A stretch of DNA of 32,355 nt from Limimaricola litoreus (GTDB lineage Bacteria; Pseudomonadota; Alphaproteobacteria; Rhodobacterales; Rhodobacteraceae), in assembly GCF_024159025.1 (NCBI RefSeq), contig NZ_JAMYXC010000038.1, forward strand, positions 1 to 32,355, in the 5' to 3' direction. Shown in pieces: positions 7,854 to 15,472 of this stretch (its first letter is position 1; the number at the start of each line of letters is the position of its first letter). A program made the position numbers and the translations under genes. Below the pieces are notes generated by a model, which did no database searches, was not told the DNA's origin, and saw only the letters and a list, made by a program, of their open reading frames with translations.

Positions 7854-8093
7854 ACAACCAGCTGGCGGTATCGTCACACGCGATGGCGCAGAACTTCGTT
7901 CGTCGAACTGCATCCGATATCGGCTGACCTGATGCGGTGGACGGGCCCTGCATCACCGTAGTGTTGCCCCAATAATACCCCGGTCATTGTGGCTGCCAAT
8001 GAACTCTACTGGACGGAGATGGACCATGACGTCGATAAAACAAAGGGCCCAAGAAGGCCGCATATCCTGAATGGACTACACCGGAGAGGAGAA
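7854..8093. other. Intergenic stretch with no gene recognised
   Basis: These 240 bases between the TetR gene and the tRNA-Phe gene hold no convincing reading frame. A short GGCC/GGCC hairpin followed by a T-rich run on the minus strand (around 8034-8062) could end the tRNA-Phe transcript, but the stem is weak. Confidence 0.4.
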
Positions 8094-8168
8094 TGGTGCC
8101 CGGGGGCGGAATCGAACCACCGACACGAGGATTTTCAATCCACTGCTCTACCCCTGAGCTACCCGGGC
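8094..8168 (-). tRNA. tRNA-Phe (GAA)
   Basis: Read on the minus strand, the 75-base sequence starts GCCCGGG and ends CCCGGGC plus ACCA, giving a seven-pair acceptor stem and an encoded CCA. The D arm (GCTC/GAGC), the T arm (GGTGG TTCGATT CCGCC) and the anticodon loop TTGAAAA, with anticodon GAA, are all present. The anticodon stem has one mismatched pair. It lies 93 bp downstream of yacG on the same strand and may share its transcript. Confidence 0.96.
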
Positions 8169-8261
8169 ACGGGGATGAAGGCGAAGCCCTCATCGGGTGT
8201 GGGCGTTCTAGGCGAGGCGCAGGGGGGTGTCCAGAGGCATTCGTTCGAAAATCCGTCCGGT

Positions 8262-8456
8262 TCAGTGCTTTCGCGACGGCAACTTATTGGTGGCCCGCTC
8301 GGCCTCTTCGATGGCACGTTCGGCATCCTCGGGGTCCTGCGAGGGAACGGCGTAGCCGCCGCCCAGCCAACGACCGAGGTCTATGTCCGCGCAGCGCTTC
8401 GAGCAGAAGGGGCGGTAGGCCTGCACCGTCTCCTTGTTGCAGATCGGGCAGGCCAT
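8262..8456 (-). CDS. yacG: DNA gyrase inhibitor / zinc-binding protein YacG
   Basis: YacG is a small zinc protein that in E. coli binds GyrB and inhibits gyrase. The 64-residue product begins [31 protein letters not shown], holding the four zinc ligands (two CxxC-type pairs: CPIC and CSKRC). It continues with the conserved GGGYAVP and an acidic, helical tail. The ATG overlaps the last base of the RNase E/G stop codon, so translation is probably coupled. A longer in-frame start 26 codons upstream would lie inside the RNase gene and is not favoured. Confidence 0.92.
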   Translation of the reverse strand: MACPICNKETVQAYRPFCSKRCADIDLGRWLGGGYAVPSQDPEDAERAIEEAERATNKLPSRKH

Positions 8457-9493
8457 CACAGCCGCTCCAGAAGCCGCACGAGGCCGGGGCGCTCGCGCTT
8501 GCGCTGCAGCTCGAACAGCCCCATCGGGCTCCATCCGACCAGCGAGGTCTCGACCGGATCGTTGCGGAACGAGGCCCGCAAGGATTGCTCGAGCTGCTTG
8601 CGATGCGCCTTCGACATCGGCGCGAAATCGACCACGACCTGGCCGCCCAAACCCCGCAGGCGCAGCGCGCGCGGCAGCGCGCGGGCGGCGGCGAGATTGG
8701 CCTTGAGCGCCGCGGCGGGGCTGGTGTCGCCGCCGGTGTTGACGTCGACCGCGACCAGCGCACGGGTCGGCTCGACGAAGATCGACCCCTCGCCCGTCGC
8801 CACGCGCGGGCTTTTCAACGCCTCGATCCGGTCGAGCACGCCCTCGCGCTCGAAACCGCCCGGCTCGGTCGTCACGTCATCCGCCACCCAGTCGCGCCAG
8901 GCGAGCAGATGCGGCCCGTCGCCTTCGGTCAACGCTTCGGGCTCGGTGCCTTCAGCATCCTCGGTCACGGCCTGGGCGAGGCCGCGCATGGAGGCGATGT
9001 CTTCGGCGATGTCGTCCTCGGCCGCGCCTTCGCAGACCGAGCGCAGGATCAGCCCGAAGCCCTCAGGCACGCCCTCCATGCCCTCCTCGGCGAGGATGCG
9101 CAGGCGTGCGCGCTCTTCCTCATCGGCGATGCGGCGCGAGATGTTGAGCCCCGGCGCGCCGGGGGTGACGATGGCAAAGCGGCTCTTGAACAGCACCCGG
9201 TCGGTCAGCGGCACGGCCTTGCCGTCCTCGGCAATGCCGGTGACCTGCACCAGGAGCGGCTGACCGGGGCGCAGCCCCTTGCCCTGGCGCAAAAAACCGG
9301 TGCCGCCTTCGGGCAGACGCACCATCATGCCGCCCTGCCCCTTCAAGGGCCGGTCGCAGATCGCGCGGTAAATCGCGCCGGGGCGCGGCGCGTCGCCCTC
9401 CTCGATCAGCAGATCGTCGAGCTGCCCGTCGACCAGAAGGGCCGCCGCCTCGCGGTCGCCGATATGGTCGAGGACGATGCGGCGTCCCTTCAT
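8456..9493 (-). CDS. Short ribonuclease E/G family protein
   Basis: The product is 345 residues, shorter than E. coli RNase G (489). The N-terminal part (residues about 1-90) is an S1-like RNA-binding region. The catalytic part holds [21 protein letters not shown] and [15 protein letters not shown], whose two aspartates match the metal-binding pair of RNase E/G. The C-terminal zinc-link CPxCxG and the small dimer domain of the long enzymes are absent. The gene overlaps maf upstream (ATGA) and yacG downstream. Its start at 9493 is set by the [12 protein letters not shown] opening. Function is probably rRNA or mRNA processing as in the family; a changed oligomeric state is inference. Confidence 0.88.
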   Translation of the reverse strand: MKGRRIVLDHIGDREAAALLVDGQLDDLLIEEGDAPRPGAIYRAICDRPLKGQGGMMVRLPEGGTGFLRQGKGLRPGQPLLVQVTGIAEDGKAVPLTDRVLFKSRFAIVTPGAPGLNISRRIADEEERARLRILAEEGMEGVPEGFGLILRSVCEGAAEDDIAEDIASMRGLAQAVTEDAEGTEPEALTEGDGPHLLAWRDWVADDVTTEPGGFEREGVLDRIEALKSPRVATGEGSIFVEPTRALVAVDVNTGGDTSPAAALKANLAAARALPRALRLRGLGGQVVVDFAPMSKAHRKQLEQSLRASFRNDPVETSLVGWSPMGLFELQRKRERPGLVRLLERL

Positions 9494-10095
9494 GCGAAAT
9501 CTCCGTACAAGGGGTATCCGGCCGCCGTCAGCAGCCCTGCCGTCTCGGTCAGCGGCAGGCCGACGACTCCGGTGAAGGAGCCGTTGATCCAAGGGATGAA
9601 GGCGCCCGCAGGCCCCTGAATGGCATAGCCGCCGGCCTTGCCCTGCCAATCGCCGGTGGCGAGGTAGGCGTTGACCTCGGGGTTCGACAGCCGCTTCATC
9701 CTGACCGCCGTCTCGACCTCTCGGGCCCAGATCCGGTCGCCGCGGCGCACGGCGACGGCGGTGATGACCGTGTGACGCCGGCCTGACAGCAGGTGAAGGA
9801 ACCGCGCCGCCTCGGCGGCATCCACGGGCTTGCCCATGATGCGGCGGCCGAGCGCCACGGTGGTGTCGGCGCACAGGAGCACCTCGCCCTCGTCCAATGC
9901 AACGGCGCGCGATTTCTGCTCCGCGATGCGCCGCGCATAGGCGCGCGGCAGCTCACCGCGATGCGGGGTTTCGTCGATATCGGGGGGGCGGACATCATCC
10001 GGCTTGAGGCCGATCTGTGCCAGCAGGTCGCGGCGGCGCGGCGAGGCCGAGCCGAGGATCAGCCTCAGCCCGCTCTCGGGCGGCAGCGCGCTCAT
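9490..10095 (-). CDS. maf: Maf-like nucleoside triphosphate pyrophosphatase
   Basis: Maf proteins hydrolyse non-canonical or canonical nucleoside triphosphates such as dTTP, UTP or modified forms to monophosphates. The 201-residue product shows the N-terminal signature [18 protein letters not shown]. It also has the conserved [34 protein letters not shown] and [13 protein letters not shown] segments, with the ADT aspartate and GKP lysine in place. It sits seven bases after infA and overlaps the RNase E/G start, in a minus-strand operon common in alphaproteobacteria. The exact nucleotide preference is not readable by eye. Confidence 0.94.
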   Translation of the reverse strand: MSALPPESGLRLILGSASPRRRDLLAQIGLKPDDVRPPDIDETPHRGELPRAYARRIAEQKSRAVALDEGEVLLCADTTVALGRRIMGKPVDAAEAARFLHLLSGRRHTVITAVAVRRGDRIWAREVETAVRMKRLSNPEVNAYLATGDWQGKAGGYAIQGPAGAFIPWINGSFTGVVGLPLTETAGLLTAAGYPLYGDFA

Positions 10096-10102
10096 CGCGC
10101 GG

Positions 10103-10321
10103 TCAGCGGAAGCGATAGTTGATCCGACCCTTGGTCAGATCATAGGGGGTCATCTCGACCTGCACCTTGTCGCCGGCGAGGACGCGAATCCGGTTCTTGC
10201 GAAGTTTGCCCGCCGTGTGCGCGATGATCTCATGGCCGTTTTCCAGCTCGACCCTGAACGTCGCGTTCGGCAGGAGTTCCTTCACGACACCGGGAAATTC
10301 GAGCAGTTCTTCCTTGGCCAT
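10103..10321 (-). CDS. infA: Translation initiation factor IF-1
   Basis: IF-1 binds the ribosomal A site during initiation. The 72-residue product is a single OB-fold with the standard features: [47 protein letters not shown] and the C-terminal [19 protein letters not shown] ribosome binding site precedes the ATG. It heads the infA-maf-RNase-yacG series. A hairpin lies in its leader. Confidence 0.98.
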   Translation of the reverse strand: MAKEELLEFPGVVKELLPNATFRVELENGHEIIAHTAGKLRKNRIRVLAGDKVQVEMTPYDLTKGRINYRFR

Positions 10322-10341
10322 GGTCTCTCCGTACAGTGGTA

Positions 10342-10358
10342 CCCGCGAAACACGCGGG
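10342..10358 (-). promoter_or_regulatory. Short hairpin in the infA leader
   Basis: CCCGCG and CGCGGG pair across a five-base loop, 21 bases before the infA start codon. It would form in the 5' untranslated RNA. It could affect mRNA stability or initiation, or be incidental in GC-rich DNA. Confidence 0.35.
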
Positions 10359-10434
10359 CCATGGCCGACAGATGCGCCCCCGCGACTGAAATTTCAAGTG
10401 CAAAGAGGCCGCAATCCGGCAAAGCCGCGCGACT

Positions 10435-10447
10435 TGTAAAAGAGCGT
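10435..10447. repeat. 13 bp inverted repeat, left copy
   Basis: The 13-mer TGTAAAAGAGCGT here is the exact reverse complement of bases 12145-12157. The pair brackets the PRC-barrel gene at a distance of about 1.7 kb. Origin unknown: a cassette border, a shared binding site or chance. Confidence 0.5.
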
Positions 10448-10555
10448 CGCTGTTCGGCCCGGGAGAGGCAATCAAAAATTCGTGGCTCCGACGGGGAACG
10501 CGGCGCGAGGTGCGCCGTTGTACCGCCGAAGAGACCTATAAACGGGAGACGATCC

Positions 10556-12139
10556 ATGACCACGAGCATGAAGAAACTGCTTCTGTCGACGGCGCTGACC
10601 TTGCCGATGGCCGCCGGCGCGCAGGCTCAGACCGCCGATGCGACCTGCTCCGACCTCGAACTGCTGCTGACAGACCGCATGGCCGAGGGTGTGCCCGCCG
10701 ATGCGCCGATGACCGGCGAAGAGATTGCCGCGCTGATCGAAGCGCAGGACGATGCTCAGTGCGCCGTCGCCTATGTCGAGCTGGAGCGCGTCGTCGCTGT
10801 CGAGGGCGAAGCCGCCACGGCCGAAGCCGAGGCCCAGCTGGCCGAGACCGAAACCGCCACGGTGCGCCTCGAAGACGAAGTCGTGATCGAAGGCATGGTC
10901 TATCTCGAGCAGGAGCAGCCCTCCGTCTCCGTCGAATCCGGCCAGACCGACGTGATGGTGGCGAACTCCACGCCCGACGTGACCGTGACCGAAGGCCAGC
11001 CCGAGATCCTGATCCGTCAGGCCCCGGCGACCATCACCATGGATATGCCGCAGCCGACGATCCGCATCGAGCAGCCGGCGCCCGAGATCATCATCACCAT
11101 GCCTGATCCGACCGTCGACGTGGCCAATACGCAGCCGCAGGTCGAGATCCGTCAGGCCGATCCGGTCGTCACCGTGACCCAGGCCCGTCCGACCGTCGAC
11201 CTCGAGCTGGGCCGTGCGCCCGAAGGTTCTGAAGGCGGCATTCAGGTCACCGATCGCGCCACCGGCGAGACCTTCGCCACCGGTGCAGCCGGTGAAGCCC
11301 GTGCCGTCGAGAACGCTGAGGTTCAGCTCACCACCGTCGAGCCGACCGTGACCTATGAAGAAAGCCGCGACGGCCAGAACGCCAACGTCTCCGTCCAGCG
11401 GGCCGAGCCGAACATCCGCTTCGAGAGCGCCGAGCCGGTGATCGAGTTCACCCAGGGCGGTGAGCCGGTGATCGAGATGGTTCAGACCGGTGAGCCGGTT
11501 GTGACCATCAACGAAGCGGCGATGGAAGAGCAGGACGAGGCCGCGCTCGAGGCCGAGCCCGCCGCCGCGCTCGACACGGCGCAGGTGGAAGAGGAGCCGA
11601 ACCTCGAAGCCGAGATCGAGGGTGAAGTGGCCGAGGGCGCGCTCGCCGTCGAGAACGCTGCCGAAGCCGTCGAGGGCGAGATGGAGCAGGCCGAGACCGC
11701 CATTGAAACCGAAGCTGCCGAGGCTGAAGCCGTCGTCGAGGGCGAAGTCGCCGAAGCCGAAACCGAGATGGAAACCGTCGAGGCCGAAACTGCCGAGATG
11801 ACCGAAACGGCCACCATCGAAAGCAACGGCCCCATGATCGAGCGTGAAGGCTTCGCCATGGTCGCGGCCAACGAGATCGCCGTCACCGACCTCGAAGGTT
11901 CGATCGTTTATGGCATCAACGATGAGCGCATCGGCGACATCGGCGACATCATGATCGACGATCAGGGCAGCATCCAGCAGGTCATCGTCGAAGTCGGCGG
12001 TTTCCTCGGCATCGGCGAAAAGCCGGTCGCGATCCCCTTCGACCAGATGAGCGTCCTGCGCTCGGAAGCCGGTGAAGTCCGCGTCTTCATCGAAGCCACC
12101 GAGGAGCAGCTCGAATCCATGCAGGAAGTCGAGCAGTAA
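10556..12139 (+). CDS. Exported acidic PRC-barrel protein with nine-residue beta-type repeats
   Basis: The 527-residue product starts with a Sec signal peptide (MTTSMKKLLLSTALTLPMAAGAQAQ). An N-terminal region with two cysteines follows. From about residue 121 to 218 there is a run of nine-residue units of the pattern xPxVxVxxx (for example QPEILIRQA, PAPEIIITM, RPTVDLELG). A second short run lies near residues 282-318. Residues about 320-425 are Glu/Ala-rich. The C-terminus (about 435-522) is a PRC-barrel: DLEGSIVYGINDERIGDIGD, then VGGFLGIGEKPVAIPFDQM. PRC-barrels occur in many contexts and give no specific function. I chose the ATG at 556 of this kilobase (10556) because the signal peptide begins there behind GGGAG. 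It is monocistronic, ends in a strong terminator, and lies opposite to its neighbours. Confidence 0.88.
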   Translation: MTTSMKKLLLSTALTLPMAAGAQAQTADATCSDLELLLTDRMAEGVPADAPMTGEEIAALIEAQDDAQCAVAYVELERVVAVEGEAATAEAEAQLAETETATVRLEDEVVIEGMVYLEQEQPSVSVESGQTDVMVANSTPDVTVTEGQPEILIRQAPATITMDMPQPTIRIEQPAPEIIITMPDPTVDVANTQPQVEIRQADPVVTVTQARPTVDLELGRAPEGSEGGIQVTDRATGETFATGAAGEARAVENAEVQLTTVEPTVTYEESRDGQNANVSVQRAEPNIRFESAEPVIEFTQGGEPVIEMVQTGEPVVTINEAAMEEQDEAALEAEPAAALDTAQVEEEPNLEAEIEGEVAEGALAVENAAEAVEGEMEQAETAIETEAAEAEAVVEGEVAEAETEMETVEAETAEMTETATIESNGPMIEREGFAMVAANEIAVTDLEGSIVYGINDERIGDIGDIMIDDQGSIQQVIVEVGGFLGIGEKPVAIPFDQMSVLRSEAGEVRVFIEATEEQLESMQEVEQ

Positions 12140-12144
12140 GACCT

Positions 12145-12157
12145 ACGCTCTTTTACA
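12145..12157. repeat. 13 bp inverted repeat, right copy
   Basis: ACGCTCTTTTACA, the exact reverse complement of bases 10435-10447. It lies between the PRC-barrel stop codon and the terminator hairpin. Confidence 0.5.
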
Positions 12158-12158
12158 G

Positions 12159-12186
12159 AAAGGCCGCCCCTCGGGGCGGCCTTTTT
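12159..12186 (+). terminator. Rho-independent terminator after the PRC-barrel gene
   Basis: An 11 bp stem (AAAGGCCGCCC with GGGCGGCCTTT), a four-base loop and a T-run. The mirrored A-run lets it also serve the convergent phosphatase gene on the minus strand, which ends at 12218. Confidence 0.92.
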
Positions 12187-12217
12187 CCTTGCCTGCCACC
12201 GGAATCGCTTCGCTGGT

Positions 12218-12688
12218 CTAACGGCGCGGCGGCCCCCACCGGTCGATCAGCCGCTCGACGATCATGTCGCGCGTCTGCCGGTAGCTCCTGAGCCGCTCCT
12301 CGCGCCCCTCTCCGAGGCCCGTCGGGTCGAGCACGGGCCAGTATTCGACATCGAGGTGATAGCAGCCCGTCAGATCCAGCGCCCGCCTCTGGCTGGCCGG
12401 GGACAGCGCCAGCACGAGATCGAAGGAGGAGAGGTCGTCGCCCCAATCGTGCATCTCGTCGAAGCTGCGCGAGCGATGGCGGTGCAGCTCCACGCCGATC
12501 TCGGCGCAGACCGCGATGGCGAAGCCGTCGATCTCGAGATCGTTCTTCACGCCGACCGACTGGATGTAGCAATCGGTACCGTAGAACTTCTTCATGATCC
12601 CCTCGGCCATGGGCGAGCGGACGGCATTGTGGTCGCAGCAGAACAGCACCGATTGCGGAAGTGGCTGCGCTGTTGCGGCCAATTCCAC
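12218..12688 (-). CDS. Low-molecular-weight protein tyrosine phosphatase family protein (ArsC/LMW-PTP fold)
   Basis: The 156-residue product has the phosphate-binding loop CDHNAVRS (Cys about 18, Arg about 24), the CX5RS motif of LMW phosphatases and the related arsenate reductases. The YWPVLDPTG segment supplies the general-acid aspartate. The protein is probably cytoplasmic and could act on phosphotyrosine or arsenate; nothing around it suggests arsenic resistance. The start is a GTG one base after the UPF0262 stop codon, so coupling is likely. It is the last gene of the murA-hisD series and faces the PRC-barrel gene. Confidence 0.86.
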   Translation of the reverse strand: MELAATAQPLPQSVLFCCDHNAVRSPMAEGIMKKFYGTDCYIQSVGVKNDLEIDGFAIAVCAEIGVELHRHRSRSFDEMHDWGDDLSSFDLVLALSPASQRRALDLTGCYHLDVEYWPVLDPTGLGEGREERLRSYRQTRDMIVERLIDRWGPPRR

Positions 12689-12689
12689 C

Positions 12690-13154
12690 TCAGGCCCCGA
12701 AATGCAGCACGCAGATGAGGGTGAAGAGCCGCCGCGCCGTATCGGTATCGACCTCGGCCTTGCCCTCGAGCCGCTCCTGCAGCACCCGCGCGCCTTCGTT
12801 GTGGATGCCGCGGCGCGCCATGTCGATCGTCTCGATCTGGCTCGGCGGCAGCGTCTTCACCGCATCGTAATAGCTCTCGCAGATCTGGAAGTAGTCCTTC
12901 ACCACCTGCCGGAACGGTCCGAGCGACAGGTGGAACTCCGCCGCGCGTTCCCCTTGCGCGGTCGCCACGTCGAACACCAGCCGCTTTTCACGGATCGCGA
13001 GACCGAGGTGATAGGGCCCTGCGTCGCGCCCCGGCAGGCAGAAGCTGTTCTCCTCGAGCAGGTCGAACACCGCAACGCGGCGTTCCTGCTCGATCTCGGG
13101 CGTCGGCGCGGGCTGGCCCGCGTCATCGAGACGGATCTCGGCGATGCGGGTCAT
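12690..13154 (-). CDS. UPF0262 family protein
   Basis: A 154-residue conserved protein of unknown function found mainly in alphaproteobacteria. Family features seen here are MTRIAEIRLDD, PEIEQERRVAVFDLLEEN, HLSLGPFRQVVKDYF, IETIDMARRGIHNEG and TARRLFTLICVLHFG. It overlaps the hisD stop by ATGA and is followed after one base by the phosphatase gene, the common Rhodobacterales order. No catalytic motif is evident. Confidence 0.9.
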   Translation of the reverse strand: MTRIAEIRLDDAGQPAPTPEIEQERRVAVFDLLEENSFCLPGRDAGPYHLGLAIREKRLVFDVATAQGERAAEFHLSLGPFRQVVKDYFQICESYYDAVKTLPPSQIETIDMARRGIHNEGARVLQERLEGKAEVDTDTARRLFTLICVLHFGA

Positions 13155-14461
13155 GCGCCCCCCCGGTTCAGCTTGTCGAGCCGCGCGGTGAGCGACAGCC
13201 CGTGCGCTTCGAGGCTTTCGGCCCGCGCGAGCCGCGCGCCGGCGGGGCCGATCGCGGCCAGTGCCGCGGGCGTCATCTTCGACAAGGTGGTGCGCTTCAG
13301 AAAATCCATCACCGACAGCCCAGAGGAAAACCGCGCCGAGCGTGCCGTGGGCAGGACGTGGTTGGGTCCGGAAATGTAGTCACCGATCGCCTCCGGCGTC
13401 CAGTGCCCGAGGAAGATCGCGCCCGCATGGGTGATCTTGGCGGCCAGTGCCTCGGGATCGGCGACGCACAGCTCCAGATGCTCGGCGGCGACCCGATCCG
13501 CGAGCTTTGCTGCCTCGTCGAGATCGCGCACCGTCACGATGGCGCCGAAATCGCGCCAGCTCGCCCCGGCGATGGCGCGCCGCTCCAGAGTCTCCAGCCG
13601 CGCATCCACGGCGGCGGCGACGCGCTCGCCGAAGCCGGCGTCGTCGGTGATCAGGATCGACTGCGCGCTCTCGTCGTGCTCGGCCTGGCTCAGAAGGTCG
13701 AGCGCGATCCAGTCTGGATCGTTGTCGGCATCGGCGATGACGAGGATCTCCGAGGGCCCGGCGATCATGTCGATGCCGACGCGGCCGAAGACCCGCCGCT
13801 TGGCGGCGGCGACGAAGGCGTTGCCCGGGCCGGTGATCTTGTCGACCGGGGCCACTGTTTCGGTGCCGTAGGCCAGCGCCGCGATCGCCTGCGCCCCGCC
13901 CAGCCGGTAGATCTCGTCCACGCCCGCGATGCGGCAGGCCATCAGCACCAGCGGGTTGGCGATGCCGTCCGGCGTCGGCACGGTGACGGCCAGCCGCTGG
14001 ACCCCTGCGACCTTGGCGGGCACCGCGTTCATCAGCACCGAGGAGGGATAGGAGGCGAGCCCGCCGGGCACATAGAGCCCCGCCGCCGAAACGGGGGTCC
14101 AGCGCCAGCCCAGCATGGCACCGGTCTCGTCGGTCCAGCTTTCGTCGCCGGGCAACTGGCGCGCGTGGTAGGCGCGAATGCGTTCGGCGGCCAACTCCAG
14201 CGCCGCGCGGTCCTCGGCCGAGACCTTGGCGCATTCCGCCTCAATCTCCTCGGGCGAAAACCGCAGCCGCTCCGCCGGCAGCGTCAGCCGGTCGAAGCGC
14301 GAGGTGTAGTCGATCAGCGCCAGATCGCCGCGCGCGCGCACATCGGCGATGATCGCGGCCACGGCGTCGTCCACATCGGGGCTGTCCTCGCGCTTCATGG
14401 TCAAGAGCGCGGCAAAGCGGGCTTCGAAATCGGAATCGGTGCTGGACAGGCGGTGCGGCAT
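13151..14461 (-). CDS. hisD: Histidinol dehydrogenase
   Basis: HisD oxidises L-histidinol to L-histidine in two NAD+-dependent steps and needs zinc. The 436-residue product has YVPGGLASYPSSVLMNAVPA, RLGGAQAIAALAYGTE, KITGPGNAFVAAAKR, IAGPSEILVIAD, SQAEHDESAQ and the AAEHLEL catalytic Glu-His segment, followed by SGPNHVLPT. All are standard. The ATG at 14461 follows an AAGGAG site. Other his genes are not present in the window; in this group hisD often lies in this mixed operon. Confidence 0.97.
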   Translation of the reverse strand: MPHRLSSTDSDFEARFAALLTMKREDSPDVDDAVAAIIADVRARGDLALIDYTSRFDRLTLPAERLRFSPEEIEAECAKVSAEDRAALELAAERIRAYHARQLPGDESWTDETGAMLGWRWTPVSAAGLYVPGGLASYPSSVLMNAVPAKVAGVQRLAVTVPTPDGIANPLVLMACRIAGVDEIYRLGGAQAIAALAYGTETVAPVDKITGPGNAFVAAAKRRVFGRVGIDMIAGPSEILVIADADNDPDWIALDLLSQAEHDESAQSILITDDAGFGERVAAAVDARLETLERRAIAGASWRDFGAIVTVRDLDEAAKLADRVAAEHLELCVADPEALAAKITHAGAIFLGHWTPEAIGDYISGPNHVLPTARSARFSSGLSVMDFLKRTTLSKMTPAALAAIGPAGARLARAESLEAHGLSLTARLDKLNRGGA

Positions 14462-14507
14462 GGCGGTCTCCTTCGGGGATCGGGCATAGACCTGCCTGCC
14501 CCCCTGC

Positions 14508-15002
14508 TCAACCGTCCAGTTGCCGCACGTAGAAGAGGTCGTCCACGAAGCGGTCGCCGATCCGCGCCGCGCGGGGGAGCACCCCGTGCCGCACGAAGCC
14601 GTGCCTTTCGTAAAGACGGATGGCGGGGGCATTGTGCGCGGCCACGAACAGCTCCAGCTGAAGCCGCCCCTCCGCCGCCGCCCGGTCGATCGCGGCGCGC
14701 AGCAGCCGGGTCCCGGTGCCGGTGCCATGGTAGTCGGGACTGACGCAGAAGGCATTCAGCGCGCCCCTGTGCGTCGCCGCCTCGGCCTCGACTGCCGCGT
14801 CGAGCGCCGCCGTGCCGATGAGCCTGTCGCCATCGAAGCACCCCAGCACGAGGCGCCCGTTCAAGCTACGGGTCACCTCGGCGTCGGAGCGGGCCAGCTC
14901 CTCCTCCAGCGTAGTAAGGAAGGCCTCGGGAAACAGCCGCAGCCCCTCGGCCCGTATCCGGCGCCATTCCGACAGGTCGCCCGGGCCGAGATCGCGGATC
15001 AT
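14508..15002 (-). CDS. GNAT family N-acetyltransferase
   Basis: The 164-residue product has the GNAT core: an opening [16 protein letters not shown], the beta-4 strand followed by AFCVSPDYHGTGTGTRLL, which binds acetyl-CoA (Q/RxxGxG/A-type loop), and the C-terminal NAPAIRLYERHGFVRHG. The substrate cannot be inferred. The ATG overlaps the DUF2948 stop codon. It lies between DUF2948 and hisD, interrupting the more usual adjacency of those two genes. Confidence 0.85.
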   Translation of the reverse strand: MIRDLGPGDLSEWRRIRAEGLRLFPEAFLTTLEEELARSDAEVTRSLNGRLVLGCFDGDRLIGTAALDAAVEAEAATHRGALNAFCVSPDYHGTGTGTRLLRAAIDRAAAEGRLQLELFVAAHNAPAIRLYERHGFVRHGVLPRAARIGDRFVDDLFYVRQLDG

Positions 15003-15472
15003 TCGGGGTGTCTGGGCACCTTGCCCGACGGTGCCCCATAGGGCCGCGTCACGTCGCGCAGGATCACCTCCGGCGCCTCGACATCCACGGCGATCTCGCC
15101 GTCGCCCGCAAGGATCAGCCGCAGCGTCCCGGCCCCGTCCTCGCCGGCCTCGAAGACCAGCGCCAGGATCGACAGGACCGTGTCGCGGTCCTTGGGATCG
15201 AGCCCCTGGCTGCGCACCGCCATCACGTTCTCGATGCACAGCACCGCCTGCACGCGCTCGGCCTCGCGCGTGGTGGCCGGGTCTTCCCAGCGGAAGCGGT
15301 TGAGCAGCAGACCGAAGCGCCGCTCGCTCTTGCGCCAAGACATCTCGGAGGCGGGCAGGACCGAATCCTGCACCAGGGCCGAGATCACCTGCACGTCGTC
15401 ACCGTCGAGCGCCTTGAGCCGCAAGGGGCGCTGCGCACCCTCCTCGAATGTCGCGTCGCGGGTCTTGGTCAT
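14999..15472 (-). CDS. DUF2948 family protein
   Basis: A 157-residue conserved alphaproteobacterial protein of unknown function. Seen are [22 protein letters not shown], the [19 protein letters not shown] segment and the C-terminal [16 protein letters not shown]-like motif. It follows murA with an ATGA overlap and overlaps the GNAT gene in turn. Identification rests on sequence recall and the murA context. Confidence 0.82.
   Translation of the reverse strand: MTKTRDATFEEGAQRPLRLKALDGDDVQVISALVQDSVLPASEMSWRKSERRFGLLLNRFRWEDPATTREAERVQAVLCIENVMAVRSQGLDPKDRDTVLSILALVFEAGEDGAGTLRLILAGDGEIAVDVEAPEVILRDVTRPYGAPSGKVPRHPE

Noticed and set aside
7984-8193. Minus-strand frame of 69 codons across tRNA-Phe
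   Set aside because: The coding potential comes from the tRNA sequence itself.
10556-12139. CRISPR-like repeats in the PRC-barrel gene
   Set aside because: The repeats are protein-level nine-residue units with varied codons, in frame, without spacers of constant length.
12218-12688. Arsenate resistance determinant
   Set aside because: The CX5RS motif is shared with LMW tyrosine phosphatases, and no arsenic regulator or pump lies nearby.
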